From contig CP141143.1 of assembly GCA_035235625.1 (NCBI GenBank), positions 44,067,178 through 44,131,177 of the forward strand: a stretch of DNA of 64,000 bases, in the 5' to 3' direction. The notes beneath the pieces are model-generated. The model had not been told where the DNA came from. It saw only the letters and a list, made by a program, of their open reading frames with translations, and made no database searches. Each line of letters starts with the position of its first letter. Positions within the stretch are counted from its first letter, which is position 1. Shown in pieces: positions 26,731 through 39,200 of the stretch. Source of the DNA: Saururus chinensis. Its lineage: Eukaryota; Streptophyta; Magnoliopsida; Piperales; Saururaceae. A program made the translations under genes and the position numbers.

Positions 26731-29700
26731 TCAAGGCGACCAATCAGGGAAGCGCATCATGAATTCGTCCTCCAGCGTCCACGTAGAGTCCTCCAACAGC
26801 TGACCCTGCCTTGAAATTAAAACCTCTGTAACAATGCGACCAGATCGACGAACCCGGCACTTCTCAATCACCGACGCAGGGACAGGGTCGGATGGAGGAA
26901 CCAGGCCCATCAAGGGAGGAGGAGGAGCACCAACAACCAATGAAGTGTCACCCACAAACCGTCGTAAACGGGATAAATGAAAGACAGGATGAACCAAAGA
27001 GTCAGGTGGCAAAGTAAGGCGGTAAGCAACCAGACCAATACACTCCTCAATAGCATAAGGACCATGGAAATAGGGGGCGAGCTTAGAATGCTCAGGCTGA
27101 AACAAAGAAGTCTAGCGCTGTGGCAAAACAGAGACATTAACAAAATCACCCACTGCGAACTCCTGATCAGTATGGCGGCGATCATAGACCTGCTTCATCC
27201 TGTTTTGGGCAGATGTCAAATTCCCCTTGAGTTGGCGTAAGACCTCATCACGCGTCTGCAACAGATAATCCACCTCGGCCACTGACGAACGATGTGGTAC
27301 ATAGGATAAGACGGTCGGCGGTGGCTGGTCATAAAGCACCTCAAACGGAGTGAACCTTGCGCGTGTATGGTAAGCCGTATTATAAGACCACTCAGCCCAT
27401 GGAAGAAGCTGAAGCCACCATCGAGGCTGCGTCATAGTAAAGCATCGAAGATACTGTTCTAAGCAACGGTTGACTACCTCCATCTGCCCATCCATCTGGG
27501 GGTGGTAAGCAGTACTCATGTGGAGAGAGGTCCCCTATAGAGTAAAAAACTCCTGCCAAAACTGCAAAAGGAAAATCCGATCACGGTCAGAAACAATCAT
27601 GCGGGTTATACCATGAAGTCGGGCCACCTCGCGAACATATAGCTCAGCCACAGTCTTGGCGGTGAAGGGATGTCCCAGCGCACAGAAATGAACATACTTG
27701 GACAGCCGGTCCACAACCACCATAATGACAGACTTGCCCTGTACCACAGGTAGAGCCTCTACAAAGTCCATCGAAATATCTTCCCACAATTTATCTGGAA
27801 TTGGTAAGGGCTGCAACAAACCAGTGGGCGAGGTCGTGTTCGCTTTAGCCCGCTGACAAACAGCACAAGCAGCCACATAGTCATGGACTGCCCGACGTAT
27901 GTCATGCCATAGAAAGCTCTGGCTGACCCGTTTGTAGGTACGGAAGGCGCCCTCGTGACCAGCCACAGGAGAGTCATGGAAGTGTGATAGGATGCGGCGG
28001 CGGAGATCAGCAACATCAGGAACCCACAAGCGGTCCTTCCAGAAAAGAAGGTCATCTTGCCATACAAAGAAAGGATGAGCAGCAGGGTCAGTTTGTAGGC
28101 CGGCAATCACATCCTGCACCCAAGAATCCTCACCATAGGCCTGCCGTATCTCATCAATAAAGGGGCAAGAGACAGTAGAGAAAGCCAAACTAGAGCCCTG
28201 CACCGGACTGCAAGAGAGCGCGTCAGCCATGATGTTCTCGAACCCCTTCTTGTACACGACCTCATAGTCATAGCACAACAACTTACTTACCCACCGCTAC
28301 TGAGAGGGAGTAGACACTCGTTGTTCCAAGAAGTATTTTAGTGGCCGGTGATCATTACGAATCAGGAACCGGTGACCTAGTAAGTAAGGGCGCCATTTGT
28401 CAACAGCGAGGACAATTGCCAGCATCTCTTTCTCATACACCGACAGGGAGAGGGAGCGGCCAGCCAATGCCTTGCTGAAATATGCTATGGGTCGCTCATC
28501 CTGCAAAAGAACTGCCCCCAAGCCCGACTCTGATGTGTTGGTCTCCACCACAAACGGCCGGCTGAAGTCGGGTAATAGCAGAACCGGGGCGGAGGCCATA
28601 GCCTGCTTAAGATCCTCAAATGCCGCTTCAGCTTCCGTTGACCACGAAAAGGCCCCCTTCTTAAGCAACTCTGTAAGGGGTCGAGCCAACTCGCCATATC
28701 GATTGATGAAACGCCTATAATAACCTGTAAGGCTGAGAAATCCCCGGAGTACCCGAACACATGTAGGTGGCGGCCAAGAAAGCATGGCGGCCACCTTGGC
28801 CGAGTCCGTAGCAACACCACTCCTCAAAATACTGTGGCCCAAATAATCCACCTGCGGGCTGCCAAAGGAACACTTTGAATGCTTCAAGAATAGAGAGTTA
28901 GTGCGCAATATAGAGAAGACCGACCTGAGATGCGTCAAGTGCTCCGACCACGAGCGGCTGTATACCAAGATATCATCAATGAAGACCAAGATATAGTGAC
29001 ACAGTAACGGCCGGAAAAGATCATTCATTAGGCACTGAAAGGTGGAGGGGGCGTTGGTCAGCCCAAAGGGCATCACGAGGAACTTTAAATGACCGTCATG
29101 AGTTCGGAACACCGTCTTGTGTACATCCGCTGGTTGCACCCGAATCTGATGATAGCCCGAACGTAGGTCGAGCTTACTGAAGACCGTGGCCCCTGTTAGC
29201 TCATCCAACAGCTCCTCAATCACCGGTATGGGGTACTTGTCCTTGACAGTAATTGCATTCAAGGCACGATAGTCAACATAGAACCGCCACGATCCATCCT
29301 TCTTGCGAACCAGCAACACGGGAGATGAGTACGAACTCGTACTAGGACCAATGATGCCAGATTGGAGCATGGCCGCTACAAGCTTCTCAATTTCAGATTT
29401 CTGGATGTGGGGATAGCAATAAGGACGAACATTTGCAGGAGCTGCGCCTGGAATAATAGGAATATGATGATCATGAGGACGGACCGGAGGAAGACCCTGT
29501 GGTTTGGCGAAGAGGTCCTGGTAGGCAGTCAATAACTCTTGGAGATCAGAAGGCAACTCGTCCTGAGGCACCTCGAGAGTGGTACGCTGCTGCAAGAGAA
29601 GGCCTTGGGGGGCGAACTGGAAGAAGGAGCTCACAGCCTGGGCAGATTGAAGGGCGCCCGGTCGCGAGCCTTCAATCCAAACCTGCTGCCCGTTCAGCTC

Positions 29701-30116
29701 GAAATCCATCACCATGTCCCTGAAGTTCCAAACCACATCTCCCAACTCCTGCAGCCACTGTACGCTGAGCACCACATCCGCCCCCTCGTGGGCAGCAAGA
29801 ATAGATTGGTAACAAACGAATGGCCCTGGACAGAGAGCGTAATCTGAGCACACACCCCTGCGCTCCGAAGATGCTTACCGTCGCCAATCAGCACATCAAA
29901 TGGCTTCGAGTCTGTGACGAAACAGCCCAGCCGATGGGCTACCTTATCGTTGATAAAGTTATGAGTAGATCCGCTGTCGATCAAGATAGCCACCTGTTCC
30001 CGCTTAAGGAATCCCTGAACTCGCGTCGTGCGTGGAGTGAATGCCCCCGAAAAGGCATGGATGGAAATTTCGGGCAGCACGTCCTCCTGGGAACAGGCAT
30101 CAAATCCGGCCCCACC
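26731..30116 (-). pseudogene. pol relic: protease, RT, RNase H, integrase, chromodomain
   Basis: Read from 30116 downward. Protease motif LIDSGSTHNFI near 29950-29990. A one-base frame change near 29790 separates protease from the rest, which stays in one frame. RT spans roughly 29400-28790, with the catalytic FIDDILVYS at about 28975. RNase H (about 28540-28290) has ETNTS where the family has ETDAS, so the first catalytic Asp appears to be Asn; IRNDH is intact. Integrase shows the HHCC finger (about 27830-27960), MDF, VSDRD and DGQMEVVN, giving the D, D and E residues. A group II-type chromodomain (VRRSGRIVTEVLI...STWTLEDEFMMRFPDW) ends the protein at about 26735. In-frame TAG stops occur at 28297-28299, 27535-27537 and 27112-27114. 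Reverse transcription and integration would be the original roles; it is now defective. Confidence 0.92.
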
Positions 30117-31385
30117 CTAGCTGTCCTCTTCGACCTCCTCCACGAGTAAGCTGCCTTTAACCGAACAACGGTGCCCCAGAATGAACTTTTCATCACAACG
30201 AAAGCAGAGCCCTTTTGCCCGGCACTCGTCCATCTGTGCTGGTGTGAGCCATCGGACAATTGGGTTTGGTGCGACCTGCTGGCCTGGATGGCCTATTGCC
30301 AGGGTGATATTGGGTGCTGCCATTGGGTTGGCGCTCCCAATAGGTTGGGGCAGAGGTCCAAGATGCCCGCCTCTATGCTGCCTAAGGAGCTTCTCTTCCT
30401 CGATGTGGGCATGACGCACAACGTCCCGCATACTGGTGCAAGGGAAGTGGCGCATCTCTTCTGAGATTTCTGACTTTAGTCCACACTTGAAGGTGCCCAC
30501 CAAGGCAGCCACCGGCCACTCAAGAAGTCGGTTAGCTATCTTCATAAATTCGGTGCAATATGCACAGACGGTGGTAGTTTGGCATAGGGGGGAAAGCATT
30601 TCGTTGAAGTCCTGGAATTCATTCAGCCCAAACTGAATGCAAAGCTCGTCGGAGAAGGCGACCCAGGTGGGGTAGCGCATCTCTTTTTCGAAACTATGGA
30701 ACCAAACTGAAGCGTCCCCATCAAGGTGGAAGGCGGCAATGCGCAGACGTTCAGCCTCAGAATGTGTCCCTTGGTAGGCGAAGAACTTCTCAGCCTTGTA
30801 CAGCCATTCTACCGGATCGTCATCGCCATTATAGCGGGGAAACTGTAGGCGAGCCAAACTGGGCTCTGTCCCCCCGGGCAGTCCACCACGATGCCCAGGG
30901 TACTCGTCCCACTCCTTCACTGCGTCTAGGAACTGATTTGGAGGTGGTGGCATCACAGGGGCATTTTCTCGAACACCCGGTATGCCTCGCATGTCCCAGG
31001 CCTGGCGCCTTCCCCCAAGTGCTTGATTGCCAGCGCCAAAGCATGCGGGGCATGCGAATACCCTCGCGTCGGGGCTGGCCGGGGCTGGGGGTTCGGGGAG
31101 GATTGGCTCGGGAAGCTGGGACGGCCCGCCCTTCTCTTGGGTAGCAGCAGCAGGCAGCCCAGGCAGAATGCACGCTACGCGCATAGCCATGAATTGTGCA
31201 TACGCCTCATGCTTTGTCTCCATGCTTGTCATCCGCACAGTGAGGGTCTGTAATGCAACCATGATTTCTGACAGCGAAGGTTCATTGGCAGCCGGAACGG
31301 CCTTTGGGCTGTCTGTCGACGCTGAAGCAGGAGCCTCCTTCTCTGAAGGAACCTCGGTGACGGCAGCCTATTTGCCTCGAGTCAT
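30117..31385 (-). pseudogene. gag relic with zinc knuckle
   Basis: The start ATG at 31383-31385 lies about 30 bases from the LTR and opens MTRGK followed by TAG at 31368-31370. The frame then stays open to a TAG at 30117-30119, about 423 codons in all. The retrotransposon gag domain is recognisable (about 30900-30500: PVEWLYKAEKFFAYQGT, then WVAFSDELCIQFG). The C-terminal zinc knuckle CFRCDEKFILGHRC is at about 30170-30220, a form common in plant chromovirus gag. Translation of the present copy could start only from an internal Met at 31262. It would package RNA in virus-like particles; it shares its frame with the protease that follows the stop. Confidence 0.88.
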
Positions 31386-31397
31386 GGTCGGGGATCG

Positions 31398-31413
31398 TAA
31401 GCGCTCCGATACC
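31398..31413 (-). other. Primer-binding site, tRNA-iMet type
   Basis: Minus strand reads TGGTATCGGAGC, two bases inside the 5' LTR end. It matches the common plant initiator-Met PBS TGGTATCAGAGC with one change (A to G). It fixes the 5' LTR as 31416-31776 and the element's orientation as minus. Confidence 0.9.
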
Positions 31414-31415
31414 AA

Positions 31416-31776
31416 TGATGTGCCCGGTGAAGGCACAATCGGTACCTAGGAGGTCTACGTAGTGAAAGGGAAGAAGGAAGGAAGAAAGGGGAGGAAATCA
31501 GAGTTCTTTAATTGCATAACCTTCAAAACAAGAAAGGGCCGCCCCATATAGGGGACGACCAGTCCCCTAGGGAGTTGTGTCAACCCCAAACCAGGCTGGT
31601 CCAGTTCCCTAGGTAAACCCGCCAGGTAGTGGTTCGGCTAGCCCAGGCCACTAATTGAACCAACATCATTTTACATTCAAACCAAACCAAAGCAAACTAA
31701 ACTATTACAATAATAAATAGTTTAAGGCAACATAAATAAAAAGGACTAAAATAGATTTGAATCATCGTGCACAACA
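31416..31776 (-). repeat. 5' LTR of the Reina-like element
   Basis: 361 bp; partner of 26339-26699. It ends at TTCAC, the right target duplication. LTR divergence of about 5 percent implies an insertion of some age. Confidence 0.92.
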
Positions 31777-33252
31777 TTCACCCATAATTTAACCACATCA
31801 TATAACGACATATTAGTTCATTAGCATGCTGTAATTCTATTGAGATCATGCTTAAACCATAGGGAATCATTCACTCATATCTTCAAGATATCAATTCTAA
31901 CATGTACATCCCACTACATGCCATTTCACATAGACTTTAAATATACACATGCTCTTCCAATAGATTATTCTGGCTCAAATCACTCCACATAAACATAAAA
32001 ATGATATTTGGGAGTAGAGATATTGAAATAAGCAATATGCATAAAATGGCCAAATTTTGCTGTATAGCCGTTCGATCACCCTACAGGGCCGTTCGAACGG
32101 CTGAACTAAATATCAGCCTGAAAACAAGTTATGTTGTTTGCTTGCCCTGCAAGGCCGTTCGATCTGCATAACAACAGTTTCTGGGTCGTTTTCTCCATTT
32201 TAAAAACCAACCCGATCCTCCAACAATGCAACTTGATGCATCAAATCAAAGCCCCAAACTCCATCATAATCAAATAAAAGCTTCTAGAACATTGAATCTA
32301 ATCATTATTAAGCAAAGCCCTAAGAAAATGAGACCAAAGATTAAGCTTTTATCACATCACCATTATAGCACACGTGCATGTAATCCATTTCAATATTCCG
32401 AAAATCTTAGATCCAAAAATCACAGTAAGTTTAAGATACAAAAAACCCTTACCTCCCAGCAAGTTCTTGATTTGAAATTGTCCCTTAAACTCTTCCAAAA
32501 CCTACCAAAAATATGATCTTTATCAATACCTTCATCAAATCGATTAGAACATCCAAACATCTTCAAAAACCATAGATCTAGGGTCCAAGAAACCCAAAAA
32601 CGAAATTCCAAATATTAGATCTTAAAATAAGGCTTCAAGTCAATAGCTTTATGCTTTGAAATCGAGAGTAAACCATAGGAGAAGAAGGGATTTGAAAAGA
32701 TTTATGAAAACCCTAATGGATTATGAAAGATTAAGCAAAAACATCCCCTTAATCTCCTTTCTCCCTTAGGAAATTGGGGATAAGCCCAAATGCTCCACGT
32801 TTCATCCCTTTCCCAATTGGGAAAGTGGCTGTGCCTTTCCTTTTATAGAAAAGGTTGGGTTAGACAAAAATAATTAATGGGGTACAATAGAATCTTTAAC
32901 TAAAAATGGATAAATTTGCTATTACAACCCAATTTAAAATCTGAAAAATTCTGAAATAATTTTCCAATGTATTAGTTTGATGTTAAGAATATTTTGGGTT
33001 AAAAATTTAAATTTTGGTTGTGGGGCCCACGATGAGTGCCGCCAAACACTAATTTTTGGGGAAAATAGTAAAAATTCTAAAAAAATACCAAATAACTTAA
33101 ATTAACTTAAAAACTTGAAATGTGGAGAATATTTTGGTTAAAACCTTTGTTAAATTTCAAAAATAGCCCAAACCCGATCTGAGTTAACCATAAACCATAT
33201 AAATGCAATTAAATAGAATAAACTAAACCAGTTAAAGCTTAAGGATCTTACA

Positions 33253-36200
33253 TGCATGGTCATCACAAATGTGTATTTAATTGTTTTGAATAAATACATA
33301 CTAATGTGCAAAGTTCGTAAGAATGAATTATACGTACTAACGAACCAATTAGACCACTTTTGGTGAAGTTATATCCTTTTAATCGAATAAAACCGAAGTT
33401 CATTAAGAATGTGCACAAACCGTTATATCATTTAAAGTTTAAAAAGACCTCGCATTTATTTTTTATGTTCGTAATAAACGAGTCAATTTGTCCGTTCTTC
33501 CTTAACATATATTATTTTATTTGCTTAAATAGATCTAAAAAAAGCACCAAAGCTCATCACAAATGTGTATTGAATTATTTTAAATAAATATGTACTCATT
33601 TGCTAAGTTTATAAGAATGAATTAAATGCACTAAATGATGAAACAATTGGACCATTTCGGTCAAGTTATATCTTTTTAATCGATTAAAACCAAAGTTCGT
33701 TAAGAATGTCCACAAATTGTTATATTGATTAAATTTTAAAGACACATCCTATACATTTGTTACGTTCGTAATAACGAATCAATTTGACAAAGTGATACCA
33801 CAATTTTACTGTTCTTTATCAACTCATATGATTTCATTCTCTTAAGTAGATTTAGAACAAGGCACCAATGTTCATGACAAATGTGTATTTCATTTTTCTA
33901 ATATTTTAATTGACGAACCAATCAGACCAAATTTGGTGAAATTATGTCATTTTAATCTATTAAAACTAAAGTTCATAAAAGATGTGCACAAATCCTTATA
34001 TCATTTAAAGTTTAATAAGAACTCCTATTCGTTTGTTATGTTCATAATAAGGAACCAAATAGACAAAGTTCATACCACAATTTGATCGTTCTTTCTTATA
34101 TGATTTCATTTACTTAACTAGATTTAGAACAAAACAACAATGTTCATCACGAATGTGTATTTAATTGTTTTAAATAAATACATACTCATTCAAAGTTCGT
34201 AAGAATTAATTAAATGCACTAACGATGCAATCAGACCACTTTTGGTGAAGTTATATACATTTAATCGAATAAAACCATAGTTCATTAAAAATGTGCACAA
34301 ATTGTTATATTGTTTAAAGTTTAAGGAGACCATGCATTTATTTGTTATGTTCGTAATTACAAATTAAATGGACAAAGTGAGACCACAATTTGACCATTCT
34401 TCATAAACATAATTTATTTTATTCGCTTAACTAGATCTACAACAAAGCACCAAAGCTCGTCATGAATGTATATTTAATTATTTTAAATAAATACATACTC
34501 ATTTGTTAAGTTCGTAAGAATGAATTAACCTCACTAAACTAGGAACAAATTGGACCCTTTTTTGTCTAGTTATATCCTTTTAATCGATTAAAACCGAAGT
34601 TAGTTAAGAATGTACATAAATCATTATATCATTTAAGATTAAAAGAGACATCGCATTTATTTATTACGTTTGTAATAACGAATTATATAGACAAAGTGAT
34701 ACCAAAATTTGACCATTCTACCTTAACTTTTATTATTTCATTTGCTTAATTAGATTTAGAACAAGGCCCCAAAGCTTGTCAAGAATGTGTATTTAATTAT
34801 TTTAAATAAGTACATACTCATTTGCTAAGTTTGTATAAATTAATCAAACATACTTAACGACAAACCAATCACACCACTTTTGGTCAATTTATATTCTTTA
34901 TTGTATTAAATCCGAAGTTCGTTAAGAATGTGCACAAATTATTATACCAATTAAAGTTTATGAGACCTCTCAATTATTTGTTACGTTCCTAATAACGAAT
35001 CAAATTGACAAAGTGATATCACAATTCGATCAATCTTCCTTAACTTAAATCATTGCATTCTCTTAACTAGATGTAGAACAAAGAATCAATGCGCGTAACA
35101 AATGTGTATATAATTATTTTAAATAAATATCTACTAATTTGCTAAGTTCGTAAGAAAGTATTAAATGCAACAAAAGACTAACCAATCGAACAACATTTGG
35201 TGAAGTTACATCCTTTTAATCGATTAAAACCGAAGTTCATAAAAGATGTGCATAAATCCTTATACTGTTTAAAAGTTTCATGAGACCTCAAATTCATTTG
35301 TTACGTTCATAAAAACGAATCAAACGAACAAAGTGATACCATAATTTGACCGTTCTTCCTTGTATGATTTCATTATCTTAACTACATTTAGAACACAAAA
35401 CCAATGCTTGTCACGGATGTGTATTTAATTATTTTAAATAAATACATACTCTTTTGTAATGTTTGTAAGAATGAATTATACGCACTAACGAACCAATCAG
35501 GCCACTTTTGGTGAAGTTATATCCTTTTAATCAAATAAAATTGAAGTTCATTAAGAATGTGCACAAATCGATTAAATCATTGAAGGTTTATGGAGACCTC
35601 ACATTTATTTGTTACGATCGTATTAATAAATTAAATAGACAAAGTGATACCACAATTTTACCATTATTCCTAAACTAATATTATTTTATTCGCTTAACTA
35701 GATCTAAAGCAAAGCACGAAAGGTCGTCACGAATGTCTACTTCATTATTTTAAATAAATACGTACACATTTGCTATTTTTGTTTGAATGAATTAAATGCA
35801 CTAAACGACAAAGAAATCGGACAATTTTCAGTCAAGTTATATCATTTTAATCGATTAAAACATAAGCTCGTTAATAATGTACACAAGTTGTTATATCATT
35901 TAAAATTGACAGAGACCCCGCATTCATTTGTTAAGTTCTTAATCACGAATCATATGGACAAAATGATACCACAATTAGACCGTTCTTCCTTAACTTTTAT
36001 GATTTCATTCACTTAACTAGATTTAGAACAAAGAACAAAAGCTTGTCATGAATGTGTATTTAATTGTTTTAAATAAGTACGTACTCATTCGCTATGTTCA
36101 AATGAATTAATCAAATATACTAAATGATGAACCAATCAAACCACTTTTGGTCAAGTTATATCCTTTAATTGATTAAAACTGTAGTTTGTAAAGAATATGC

Positions 36201-39200
36201 ACAAATCACTATATCGATTAAAGTTTTAGAAACGTCTCATTCATTTTTTATGTTCGTCATAATGAATCAAATTGACAAACCGGTACCACAATTTGACAAA
36301 TCTCCCTTCCCTTATATCATTTCATTCACTAAACTCGATCTAGAACAGAACATCAATACTCGTGACAAATGTCTATTTAATTATTTTAAATAAATACATA
36401 CTTGTAAAGTTCGTAAGAATGAATTAAACGCACTAAATGATAGACCAATTGGACACTTTCGGTCAAGTTATATCCTTTTTTATAGATTAAAACCGAAGTT
36501 CGTTAAGAATATACACAAATTGTTATATCAATTAATTTTTAAAGAGACTTCTCATTCATTTGTTATGTTTCTAATAATGAATCAAATTTAGAAAGTGATA
36601 CCATAATTTAACCGATTTTCCTTAACTCATACAATTTCATTCGCTTAGCTAGATTTAGAACAAAGCACCAATACTCGTCACAAATATGTATTTAATTTTT
36701 TTTTAATAAGTACATACTCATTTGCTAAGTTCGTAAGAAAGAATTAAATGCAATAAATGATGAACCAATTGGACCACATTTGGTGGTATTAAATGCAATA
36801 AATGATGAACCAATTGGACCACATTTGGTGGTTATGTCCTTTTATTCGATTAAAATTGATGCTTATAAAAGATGTGCACAAATCCTTATATATTTTAAAG
36901 TTTAATAAGACCTCTAATTCATTTGTTACGTTCATAAAAATGAATCAAATGGACAAAGTGATACCATAATTTGATCGTTCTTCTTTGTATGATTTCATTC
37001 ACTTAACTAGATTTAGAACAAAGCACCAATCCTCATCACGGACATGTATTTATTTATTTTAAATAAATACATACTTATTTGCAAAGTTCGTAAGAAAGAA
37101 TTATATGCACTAACGAACCAATCGGAATGTTATTTGAAGCTATATCCTTTTAATCGAATAAAACTGAAATTCATTAAGAATGTGTGCAAATCGTTATATC
37201 GTTTAAACTTTAATAAGCCCTAGCATTTATTTGTTACGTTCGTAGTAACAAAACAAATGGAAAAATTGATACCACAATTTGACTATTCTTCCTTAACTTA
37301 TATTATTTTATTCGCTTAACTAGATCTAAAATAAATCATCAAAGCTCATCACAAATGAGTATTTAATTATTTTAAATAAATACGTACTCATTTTCTAAGT
37401 TCGTAAGAATTAATTAAACGTACTAAACGAGTTACAAATCGCACAATTTTTTGTCAAGTTATATCCTTTTAATAAATTAAAACCGAAGTTCGTTAAGAAT
37501 GTATACAAATCGTTATATTATTTAAAATGGATAGAGACCTCACATTTATTTGTTACATTTATAATAACGAATCGTAAGGACAAAGTGACACCACAATTTG
37601 ACCGTTCTTCCTTAACTTTTATGATTTTATTCGCTTAACTAGATCTAGAGCAAATCACCAATGCTTGTCATGAAGGTGTATTTAATTCATTTAAAAAAGT
37701 ACGTATTCATATGCCAAGTTCGTAATAATTAATAAAACATAATAAATGATGAACCAATCACACCACTTTTGGTCAAGTGATATCTTTTATTCGATTAAAA
37801 TTGAAGTTCGTTAAAAATGTGGACAAATTATTATATCGATTAAAGTTTAAGAGACCTCTCAATTATTTGTTATGTTCCTAATAATGAATCAAATTGACAA
37901 AGTGTTACCACAATTTGACCAATCTTCTATAACTTATATCATTGTATTCGCTTAACTAAATTTAGAAGAAAGCATCAATGTGCATGACGAATGTGTATAT
38001 AATTATTTTAAATAAATACCTACTCATTTGTAAAGTTCGTAAGAATGAATCAAACTCACTAAATGACGAACCAATTGGACACTTTCGGTCATGTTATAGC
38101 ATTTTAATAAATTAATACCGAAGTTTGTTAAGAATGTGCACAAATCGTTGTCTCGATTAAATTTGAAAAAACCTCCCATTTATTTGTTATGTACGTAATA
38201 ATGAATCAAATTGACAAAGTGATACCACAATTTAATTGTTCTTCCTTAACTCATATGATTTCATTCGCTTAACTAGGTTTAATTTTTTTAACAAAGCACC
38301 AATGCTCGTCATAGATGTGTTTAATTTTTTTAAAAAATACATACTCATTTGCGAAGTTCATAAAAAAGAATTAAACGCAACAAACGATGAACTAATCGGA
38401 CAACAATTGGTGAAGTTATGTCCTTTTAACTGATGAAAACCAAAGTTCATAAAAGATGTGCACAAATCCCTATACCATTTAAACTTTAATGAGACCTCCC
38501 ATTTATTTGCTACATTCGTAATAACGAATTAAATGGACAAAGTGATGCCATAATTTAACCATTCTTCCTTATATGATTTCATTTGCTTAACTAGATTTAT
38601 AACAAAACACCAATGCTCGTCACATACGTATATTTAAGTTTTTTAAATAAATACATACTCATTTATAAATTTCGTAAGAATGAATTATATGCACTAACGA
38701 ACCAATTAGACAACTTTTGATGAAGTTATATCCTTTTAATTAAATAAAATTGAACTTCATTAATAATGTGCACAAATAATTATATCGTTTTAATTTTAAA
38801 GAGACATCACATTTATTTGTTACGGTCGTAATAATGAATTAAATGGACAAAGTGATACCACAATTTTACCGTTCTTCCTTAACTTATATTATTATATTCG
38901 CTTAACTATATATAAAGCAAAGCACCAAAGGTCATCATGATTGTGTATTTAATTATATTAAATAAATATATACTTATTTGCTAAGTGCGTAAGAATGAAT
39001 TAAACACACGAAAGGACAAACAAATTGGACAATTTTCGGTCAAGTTATATCATTTTAAATGATTAAAATTGAAGTTCATTAAGAATGTACATAAATTGTT
39101 ATATCATTTAAAATTGAAAGAGACCTCACATTTATTTGTTACATTCATAATAACGAATCATATGGACAAAGTGATACTATAATTTGAGCTTTTTTCTTTA

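Larger units (their letters stand above)
26339..31776 (-). mobile_element. Chromovirus (Ty3/gypsy), Reina-like, complete but mutated
   Basis: A 5.44-kb element on the minus strand with two 361-bp LTRs, flanked by perfect TTCAC duplications (26334-26338 and 31777-31781). Order on the minus strand: 5' LTR, tRNA-iMet primer-binding site, gag, protease, reverse transcriptase, RNase H, integrase, chromodomain, 3' LTR. This domain order plus the chromodomain defines a chromovirus; the short LTRs and total length fit the plant Reina clade, an assignment from memory of the family's size. The LTRs differ at about 18 of 361 positions by my reading. Four or five in-frame stops and a frameshift make it non-autonomous now. 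Confidence 0.92.
23916..33252. mobile_element. Probable solo LTR (about 3.9 kb) split by a nested element
   Basis: The left end reads TATCACACCCCGACACC and the right end GGATCTTACA, consistent with an original TG...CA LTR in which G has become A. Flanks are cgcat (23911-23915) and tgcat (33253-33257), a 5-bp duplication with one mismatch; deleting the insertion restores the satellite at its normal length. Without the nested chromovirus the element is about 3.9 kb with no coding sequence and no internal repeat pair, so it looks like a solo LTR of a large-LTR gypsy family. Positions near 24395 (gaggggtgagtaaaaactta) and 33020 (tggggcccac) are typical of such LTRs. Orientation is not certain. 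The two visible parts are 23916-26338 and 31777-33252. Confidence 0.7.

Noticed and set aside
30764-31144. Plus-strand frames opposite gag and pol (also 28397-28720, 31027-31449, 62432-62818)
   Set aside because: Antisense shadows of clearly recognised retrotransposon coding on the minus strand.
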